Part shown: positions 17,144-24,000 of the stretch, in pieces | How positions within the stretch are numbered: the stretch's first letter is position 1 | Layout: the number at the start of each line of letters is the position of its first letter | NCBI GenBank assembly: GCA_029211065.1 | Contig: JARGFK010000051.1 | Coordinates: forward strand, 1 to 32,200 | From: Desulfobacterales bacterium | GTDB lineage: Bacteria; Desulfobacterota; Desulfobacteria; Desulfobacterales; JARGFK01 | Reading direction: 5' to 3' | DNA: 32,200 nucleotides | Position numbers and translations under genes: made by a program | Notes under the pieces: generated by a model | Databases searched by the model: none | What the model was told of the DNA's origin: nothing | Seen by the model: only the letters and a program-made list of their open reading frames with translations

Positions 17144-17625
17144 TTACAGTGTGGGAGCGGTGATGAGACTGGTCATCTCATTGATGCTGAAATAGAAATG
17201 TCTTCTGTAGTGGGGGCTGTTCGCCGAATCGTATGTACCATTTATATGATATACATAGGCTGTAACGTCTCCGCCGCCGGGAGTCCCCGGACTTACACCA
17301 TAAATTACCGCCCGCACACCCGGAGAAAGGGTAAATACCGGCAGCCGGGAGACCCCACCCGTGTCCTTAACACCAACCTGAAGATTAGACCCGACCAACG
17401 ACGTAGCGGCAAAATTCACATCATCCAGGCCTATAAAACTGTTGCCTGCCAAGGTCATGAGGTTTTTGCCGTCAGCCAGGGCCGTGGGGCCGTGGCGTCA
17501 AACGCCCGTTTTCTGAGATCAAGGGCAAACGTCATGGACATCTGGACTAGGATGCCCAGTATGATCATGACCATCATGAGTTCAATCAGGGTAAAGCCGT
17601 CTGTATTTTTTATTCTGCTAAACAT
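17144..17625 (-). pseudogene. Type IV pilin gene, frameshifted by an 8-bp duplication
   Basis: The frame starts at ATG 17625 behind GGAGG and encodes MFSRIKNTDGFTLIELMMVM, a class III prepilin signal (G^FTLIE, with Glu5) and hydrophobic helix. It then shifts after ...RAFDATA and stops at 17455. A second frame continues at once with LADGKNLMTLAGNSFIGLDD and runs to 17144. Removing one copy of the 8-bp repeat at 17480-17495 leaves exactly 158 codons and a continuous 157-residue pilin. The two halves are therefore one gene. Either it is inactivated, phase-variable through slippage, or the repeat is a sequencing artefact. The C-terminal half is Gly/Ser/Thr-rich, like the globular part of a minor or major pilin. 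Confidence 0.85.
17480..17495. repeat. 8-bp perfect tandem repeat breaking the pilin frame
   Basis: GGCCGTGG occurs twice in direct contact (17480-17487 and 17488-17495). The coding strand reads GCCACGGCC-CCACGGCC-CTGG. Eight is not a multiple of three, so gain or loss of a unit switches the pilin frame off or on. Confidence 0.9.
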
Positions 17626-17661
17626 GGTTTCCTCCACATAGAGAAGATATCGCCGCCCGGG

Positions 17662-19113
17662 TTAGTTCACGACCTTCTGCCAATTGCCGTTGGTATGGAC
17701 ATAAGCGATATTCCGGAGTTCGGGATATTCCACATTGCTGAATCCGATTTGCCCGTTCTTGTCTTTCCACATCAGATACTGGTTGCTGATCCCTGCGGCC
17801 AGCAGCTTTTCATCCGACTTTTTTTCAGCTTCCGGGGGCGCCGTTGAAGCTCTCTTGCGCTTTTCCGCCAGGGGTTCTTCCGTAATGACATCCCAGCCGC
17901 CTGTTGACGCCACCTCCAGGTGTTCTCTCTCAGGATACTGCGTATCGCCGATACCGAGGGAACCGTCTTTATTCTTCCAGACCAGGTACTGTCTGCTGAT
18001 ATCCGCAGCAATGCTATTGATATCCACTTGCGCCGAGGAACTCACCGCTGCGACGCTTTCGGCCGCAACCGTTTCCGAAACCGCCGGTCTTTCAAGTGCG
18101 CTCCAACCGCCTTGGGAAGCGACCAAGAGGCGCTCTTTATCAGGGTACTGCGTATCGCCGAACCCGATGACGCCGCCACCGCTTTTCCATACCAGGTAGT
18201 TCCGGCTGAAGCCGGCTGCAATCTCTTCAATACTTTTTTGTTTTTCAACAACCGCCGCCTGTGTTTGCGCTATCTCCGTCACCCCTTCAGGCTGACGCCG
18301 TTTGACATTGTACCAGCGGTTCTTGACGGCAACATACATATCCGTTCGATCGGGAAATTCCACGTTGCTGACGCCGATGGCGCCATTCAGGTCTTTCCAG
18401 ACCATATAGCGCTCGAGGTTATATCCGATTTGAGCATCTTGGGCAGACACGGCCTCTTCGCCCACCAGGGTGACGATCCGCGACAGTTCGGTTTGCACGT
18501 TCACTTTCTCCTCGGTAATTTTCGGACGGTCGCCACGCCTTAGCTCAGGACTGACGGCCGCTGTGACCACATCGACCTCTTTCAGGGTCATTTCGCGCTC
18601 TGCTACAACCTCAAGAATCATGTCCGCTGAGATAGCCTCCTGGAGCAGTTCCGGGCCCTCACCCGCAGCTTCCTCCGGCGCTTTTCGAGGAGTCACTTTT
18701 CTGGTGGCAACCATTACGCCGCTGCTTTCAACCTCTGGTCTCATCGTCCTGTCAATGGACGCAACCATCGTCTGGTTATTGAAGTTAGTCGCCTTGCTCA
18801 AATCGAAATTGTCTCTGCCCGGTTCGTAGCTCCAGTCTATCTGCTCGATAAACGCTTTGCTTGGCATATACTTTGGATACAAGGCTCCCAGATTGGGTGG
18901 ATACACTTTGTTGTCGGCATGATACCTTCGAATGGCATCGGCCATTTCGTACAAACCGGATCGGGGGCTCTTTTGGGCCATGTCAACCAAGCGGCGGTAG
19001 GTGTCCTCGCGATGCGCCTGATTTGCATCTTTTTTATTGAAGTGGCGAAACCCCATGAACGCCGCCCACAGGACAACTACCGCCACCACGGCAATGATGT
19101 ATTTTTTTTCCAT
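17662..19113 (-). CDS. Membrane-anchored protein with four WK repeats (pilus-locus unknown)
   Basis: This 483-residue protein begins with a signal anchor (YIIAVVAVVVLWAAFMGF, residues 5-22). The next segment (LYEMADAIRRYHADNKVYPPNLGALYPKYMP, about 54-84) resembles the globular helix and loop of GspG-type pseudopilins. After an acidic linker come four copies of a 36-residue unit spaced about 70 residues apart (starting near 233, 303, 373 and 443). The consensus is Y-L-V-W-K-x3-G-x-I-G-x(3)-Q/E-Y/F-P-x(4)-L-x-V-A-x(2)-G-G-W. I do not recognise the family. Its place between pilin and DUF4124 genes suggests an accessory or surface-exposed pilus component. RBS AGGGAC precedes the ATG. Confidence 0.8.
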   Translation of the reverse strand: MEKKYIIAVVAVVVLWAAFMGFRHFNKKDANQAHREDTYRRLVDMAQKSPRSGLYEMADAIRRYHADNKVYPPNLGALYPKYMPSKAFIEQIDWSYEPGRDNFDLSKATNFNNQTMVASIDRTMRPEVESSGVMVATRKVTPRKAPEEAAGEGPELLQEAISADMILEVVAEREMTLKEVDVVTAAVSPELRRGDRPKITEEKVNVQTELSRIVTLVGEEAVSAQDAQIGYNLERYMVWKDLNGAIGVSNVEFPDRTDMYVAVKNRWYNVKRRQPEGVTEIAQTQAAVVEKQKSIEEIAAGFSRNYLVWKSGGGVIGFGDTQYPDKERLLVASQGGWSALERPAVSETVAAESVAAVSSSAQVDINSIAADISRQYLVWKNKDGSLGIGDTQYPEREHLEVASTGGWDVITEEPLAEKRKRASTAPPEAEKKSDEKLLAAGISNQYLMWKDKNGQIGFSNVEYPELRNIAYVHTNGNWQKVVN

Positions 19114-19225
19114 ATCGGTCCCTGTTCGGTCTGTCGATCGGCAATAAAATCTCTAAATAAGACTTATCACCAAACCTTTTAGGGCCATTCTACCTTATCA
19201 TAACAAGTAGACTTTTAGCTTTTTT

Positions 19226-19240
19226 TTGACAATTTGTCAA
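19226..19240. repeat. Small AT-rich inverted repeat upstream of the WK-repeat gene
   Basis: TTGAC-AATTT-GTCAA, flanked by a T-run on the left and an A-run on the right, lies between the DUF4124 gene and the WK-repeat gene. On the minus strand it reads TTGACAAATTGTCAAAAAAA. It could be a weak terminator, an operator, or a -35 element (TTGACA) for the downstream gene; no good -10 was found. Confidence 0.4.
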
Positions 19241-19307
19241 GAAAAAACCATGTTTTCGGATACTTAAAAGCCACCCCGGCAACTTCTCAAGCGGCAGGAT
19301 ATACCGT

Positions 19308-19856
19308 TTACTTTGCGATTGCTTTGTTATAGGCGTCCGCCTGGGTCTGAAACGCCTGGCGTTGCTTTTCATAGTCGACCAGCCGCTGGTTAAACAGATT
19401 CACCTTGTTCTGATAGGCCCGGATACTTTCAACTGTTTTAAGGGTCTTTTCTTCCTTCTCAAGGGTGTCTTTTTCAATCGCCAGTGCATCATAAATTTTA
19501 TCTAAATCCGTTTTGGCCTTGATGAGCGACTCAAACTGCTGTTGGGACTTTGCGCCTTCTGCAACAGCTTCAGGGCCTTGAGCACCTGCTTCTTGGTTTG
19601 GACGGTCGCCTTCAACACGCTCCGCCGGCGGCCGCGTATCTATAGCTCGGTCCGTTTCCGTCTTCACCTCCGGTGGGGTTGTTTCATCCAGTCTGTTTAT
19701 GATCTCAACTTTGGGACGCTGATTTTCCGGAATCTCGATGTAGTTGTCGGTAAAGTGAATCACGCCCCTCTCATCGGTATAGCGATAGACCTCTGCTGCA
19801 ACCAGTGCAGGAAGCAGCAAAAGAACCACGCCGATTAACATATACCGCAATCGCAT
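19308..19856 (-). CDS. DUF4124-domain periplasmic protein with coiled coil
   Basis: This 182-residue protein starts MRLRYMLIGVVLLLLPALVAA, a signal peptide cleaved near residue 21. It is followed by VYRYTDERGVIHFTDNYIEIP, the characteristic DUF4124 block (x-Y-x-Y-x-D-x-x-G-x-x-H-F-T-D). A Pro/Glu-rich linker leads to a C-terminal helix likely to form a coiled coil (LIKAKTDLDKIYDALAIEKDTLEKEEKTLK...). The domain is common in type IV pilus and fimbrial loci of proteobacteria, but its role is not defined. The start at 19856 follows GGAGG; an upstream in-frame start at 19883 is less likely. It is located between the selenoprotein-like oxidoreductase and the WK-repeat gene. Confidence 0.85.
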   Translation of the reverse strand: MRLRYMLIGVVLLLLPALVAAEVYRYTDERGVIHFTDNYIEIPENQRPKVEIINRLDETTPPEVKTETDRAIDTRPPAERVEGDRPNQEAGAQGPEAVAEGAKSQQQFESLIKAKTDLDKIYDALAIEKDTLEKEEKTLKTVESIRAYQNKVNLFNQRLVDYEKQRQAFQTQADAYNKAIAK

Positions 19857-20018
19857 GGGTATTCCTCCATTGTTTATTTTCAACCGTATTATGTGTTTGT
19901 CCGGATAACGATGCCCTGTATCCTAAATCCTAAGTAAATGTGAATACAAATACGATTACATTTCAATTCGCCGAATACATCACCGTATTTATGTACACCT
20001 GTACTAAGGCTCTGATCT

Positions 20019-20873
20019 TTATTTCTTTCCTGATATTTTCCCAAGCTCCTTGTCAATGATCTCCTGAAAACCGGCAAGGGTCCGGTTTTTCAAAATCCGT
20101 CCGTTAATATAGACAGCCGGCGTTCCCCGAACCCCGGCCAGGTTGCCGTCCTGAAAATCCTGCCGGATCTTTGCCTGGATCCCGGGGTTCTTGAGGTCAT
20201 TATTAAAGGCTTCCATGTTTAGCCCCAGTGAAACGGCTACTTCCTGTATTTTCTCATCACTAAGCCGGTTGTAATTGTCAAACAGCCGGTCATGAAACGG
20301 CCAGAATTTCCCCTGCCGATCGGCCGCAAGGGCCCCTGCCGCAGCTTTCTCGGCAAACTTATGGTTCTGCAGTGGGAAGTTCTTAAAAACTATTTTCACC
20401 TTAACCGGATTCTTCTCGAGCACCTGCTCGAGCAGCGGCACCAGCCGCTGGCAGTACACTCACTCAAAATCGCTGAAAACGGCGATCACAATCGGCGCAT
20501 TCTCCGGCCCTTTAGAGGGCGAACCGGTTACATTGATCGACTGGATAAAATCCAGCACCATAATCTGAACCGTCTTATCCTTTCTGCTGGTTAGCAGCAG
20601 CAAGTCTTCCCGCGGCCCCACCCGGATGCCGTCCACCTGACTGCCGACAGTGAGCTGCCCCTCCAGCCGGCCGTCAGGGGTATAGACTTGAACGCTGCCT
20701 GTTTGGGTCAAAACAAATAGCCACTTGCCGTTCAGCGAAACCGCCGCGTCAATTGGTGCTTCCTGAAGTTTCAGGGTACGCTGGACATCCCCTTCCACCT
20801 CGGCACTGCTGTTTAGACTCACCATCGCGACAAGCAGCAGCGCCAGCACACAGATGGTCACTCTTTTTTTCAA
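20019..20873 (-). CDS. DsbA-like thiol oxidoreductase, probable selenoprotein (in-frame TGA as Sec138)
   Basis: Two abutting frames in the same phase are joined by a single TGA (20460-20462). Read as selenocysteine, the product has 284 residues. It starts at TTG (20873) behind GAGAGGG with a signal peptide (KKRVTICVLALLLVAMVSLNSSA). A short beta-propeller-like segment (LNGKWLFVLTQTGSVQVYTPDG) comes next. The thioredoxin-fold DsbA domain begins APIVIAVFSDFE-U-V-Y-C. The first cysteine of the CPYC motif in relatives falls exactly on the TGA. Downstream, VKIVFKNFPLQNH, the helical insertion FWPFHDRLFDN and the cis-Pro loop GVRGTPAVYINGR are all intact, which argues against decay. A 7-bp hairpin begins 9 nt after the TGA. 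The periplasmic role is probably disulfide formation or repair in cysteine-rich PilY1 just upstream. The alternative is a recent nonsense mutation. Confidence 0.8.
20433..20462 (-). promoter_or_regulatory. Candidate bacterial SECIS hairpin following TGA
   Basis: After the TGA (20460-20462) come 9 nt, then the perfect stem CAGCGGC / GCCGCTG (7 bp) around a UGGU loop. The UGA-to-loop distance is 16 nt. A G is at position 2 of the loop. Bacterial SECIS elements lie just downstream of the UGA inside the coding region, with the loop about 16-37 nt away and a G among its first two bases; both rules are met. SelB recognition has not been shown. Confidence 0.65.
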
Positions 20874-20974
20874 ACCATACCCTCTCTTTCCTTTAAGGTA
20901 TCGCTCCGGGATTGTCCGGGGCAGCGGCCCTGGTATTGTTTTTTGCAAATTCGGCTACGTCCCCCCTCACCTAA

Positions 20975-20997
20975 CCTCTCCCCACAAGGGGGAGAGG
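20975..20997. repeat. GC-rich dispersed hairpin between pilY1 and the oxidoreductase gene
   Basis: CCTCTCCCC and GGGGGAGAGG pair around ACAA. The preceding CCCCTCACCTAA resembles a repeat seen in many bacterial genomes (CCCTCACC-TAACC...GGGGGAGAGG). It has no T-run on the minus strand, so it is more likely a repeat or attenuating hairpin than a terminator. Confidence 0.55.
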
Positions 20998-21041
20998 AAT
21001 GATAGGTTGTCGGACAGCCTCTTGGGAGGGATTTTATAGGG

Positions 21042-24000
21042 TTATTTTAATTCACCCCAGGCCGCCTTGCCGGTCTTGGCATTTTGGATCGGCAGGTTGG
21101 GCTGGGGGATTTCCACAATTGTTCCGGTACTGGTCTGGACAAACGCCTTGGCGCCTTCCTGTTTGCCCACGTGCAGATTCGGCGTGGTGGCCAGCCCGCG
21201 CCCCAGGGCTACCCGATCTATCACGCCTTCCGTTACGGTATCAATGCCGGTACTGAAGTCGCTGATGAATATGGGGATATAGAACGGCGTGCCGGTCTGG
21301 AAATACACGCCGTAAAGATACCCCAGGCCTTCCGGCAAACAGGGATCGGCATGCGGCTGGTAGCTGGTATAGGTTACCAGCCCGCCCAGCAAGGTGGCCT
21401 GGCCCAGATTCCGTTCTTTCGTCAGGGTAAGGTCCTTATACCAGCCGTCTCTGCCATAGGAATCCGGAGTGGGCCGATTGCACCCGGTCCCGGTTCCAAC
21501 GATATAGTCCACCATTGTATTAAAGGTCGTTAAGGTATTGGTAGTCCCCACAGGAGATTCAATCGTCTTACAGGCTGATGCATCACTGCAATCGAGCTGG
21601 GCAGTGATGGCAGATGCCCCCTCTTTAACCACGATCTTGGTGACATCCAGCAGACCCTGTTCCCCGGGAGTCGTGTTCCATCCATTTGTAGCGGTCTTTT
21701 CCACCGTCTGCCAGGTAAAGGACGACTGACAGTTGCCGGTGGTGCCGCTGAAATAAAGCGGCTCCTTGACGCCGTAATAGGTCTGGGTACTGGCGTCGCT
21801 TTTATCAGCCGTGTCCAGAAAACGGCCGGTGCCGAAATAGATCCAGTAATTCTTGCCGTCGGTCCCCACGCTGGCCGATGCCGTCACCGGTTGACCCGTA
21901 TTTATCAGCGGCAGCGGGTTATTCAACGATGGGTGGTTGATATCGACAAACGGCGTCGTGCTCAGCAACGTCGCCCATTGACTGGGGAGGGTCTCATTCT
22001 CCTTGCCGGTAACGCTGTTGATCTGCCGGGTCACCAGCCGCTGCATGCCGCCGCCATAGGGCGCCGCCGAGCCCGACACCGTCCCGAAATAGACCACGTC
22101 CGACTTGTAATCCGCCTCCAGCTCAAAGTCCACAGTGATGGGGTCCGAGACGAAACTGTTGCTGGTATACCCCAGTACAAACTGGCCGCCTTCGTTACTG
22201 GCCACGGTCGGCAGGCCGCTCGGTATCCGGAAGGCCCGGGCGGTGGACGAGTACTGTCCCAGCCAGTCCAGCGGCAATACGGCCACACTGGCCGGTTGGG
22301 TGCTGGCGCCGCTGACATTGGTGGGCCCGCTGCCCATGATGAGATACCACTTATTGGTCACGCTCAGGTCGGCCTGGGTGTGCTTCATCACCACCAGGGT
22401 GGGTATGGCCAGGGTGTAGCCCAGCTCAGCTTCCGACCCGGAAGTGGTCCGGGTCATCTCCGCCAGCAGCTTCGGCGGCTTTTCCGGATCGGTAATATCC
22501 ATTACAAAGTAGGCTGAAGTAAACTCACGCGTGTCAGCCCCATAATCCGCCACCGCGTTGCCGTCCAGGTCCAGCAGTCCGGGCCGAACCTTGCCGCCGC
22601 CGAAACGCATGGCCCCCACCATGATCGTGCCCCATCCGCCGATATGGACTCCATCGCCGGTAGGGGTGGTATCGTCCCAAAGCTTCACGTCAAAAATGCG
22701 CGGACGCTGGTCCACATAGTACTTGTGCTGATAACCCGTCGATGTCATACATTTCAGGTGCGGCAGCAGGTTATAGGGGACATAGGCCCACATCTCGGCC
22801 CCCAGCTCCGGCGCGTTGGTATCGACGCTGCAGTTACTGGTGCGGCAGAATTTTTTCAGGGCCTCATCGTAAAAACCGCCGTTGACGGCATGCATCATGC
22901 CGTCGTTGCCGCCGAAATAAATCATGTGGCGCCTTTTTTTGTAGGCATTCACAAACTGGGCATAGGAGCTGTCACGGTACAGAAAATGATACCCTTCGGC
23001 CGGCGCCGCCACTGAAATCGGGGTGGAGTGGATCACATCCCCCAGCCGCCAGGTCACCTCTTCAGGCGTACCGTCATGATCAAAGTCATAGGGCATCTGG
23101 CGCAACCGCAGATTGTCGGGGGTATAATCCAGGCCCCGCACCCACCGGATGATCTTGTCGACTTCGGCATCGGTCTGGACACCGAAATCAAGCCGCACCG
23201 GACCGCGGCCCCCGGACACCGACGCCCCGGACAGGCCGGGTGTAAAATCAAGCAACTCGTTGCTGCCAACGACGCCGTCACCGTTCAGGTCATTCCAGGT
23301 AAAAATAAAACGCTTTTTCATATTCGATATATACCCGGCGGTGGCTCCCACCAGGGTGCGATTGTCTAAAATTTCGCCTGCGGCTGTTGTAGATTTTGTT
23401 GTCGGTTGGATTTCCGACAGCCACTGGGCCGCCGACCAGTGATACTTCACATCTTCCAGGTTTAAGGTTGTCCCGGTACAGGCTCCGCTTGCATTCAGAT
23501 CCCCAACGCAAGCCTTGGTCTGATTGATGGATTGATCAAAGAAAAACACGATGCGCTGGTCGCCGCTGTCGAGGGCATGGTCGCCGTTGCTGTCTTCGTA
23601 AAGCTGGCCGAATGAGTCCACCAGCAGGGAATGGACCTCGCCGATCCATTGCACCTTGTCGCCGCTGGCCAAATCCACGCTGGGCCAGAAAATGGCCTGA
23701 TAGGCGGCGCCTTCGCCGCTGCGGGAAGCCGAAATAACCGAAGCGGCCGAACCGGCCGCTGCGCCGGCCCGGATGGCGGCAAAGGCCGCTCTTAATTTGT
23801 TTTCCAGCTCGGTGGGGTTATTGGCCTGATAGATCTCCGTTCCGCCGTTGATAGCTGCCCGGGTTAACAGTTCTTTGGGGTTGCATTCATCGGCCGTGCC
23901 GGTGTCGCGCAGGGTGCCGGCCACCACGATATGGGTGGCAATGGTCTGTTTGTTTTGCGAATTCCCCTCGCCGTCGACCATCGTAGGGGTCGCGTAGCAT

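Noticed and set aside
17144-17458. Reading the second half of the pilin as an independent 104-residue gene
   Set aside because: It has no own ribosome binding site, and deletion of one 8-bp repeat joins it perfectly to the pilin N-terminus.
20019-20459. Reading the DsbA-like region as a separate short gene starting just after the TGA
   Set aside because: The GTG after the TGA has no ribosome binding site, the product would lack the first strand and active-site Sec/Cys, and the upstream half ends exactly at the active site.
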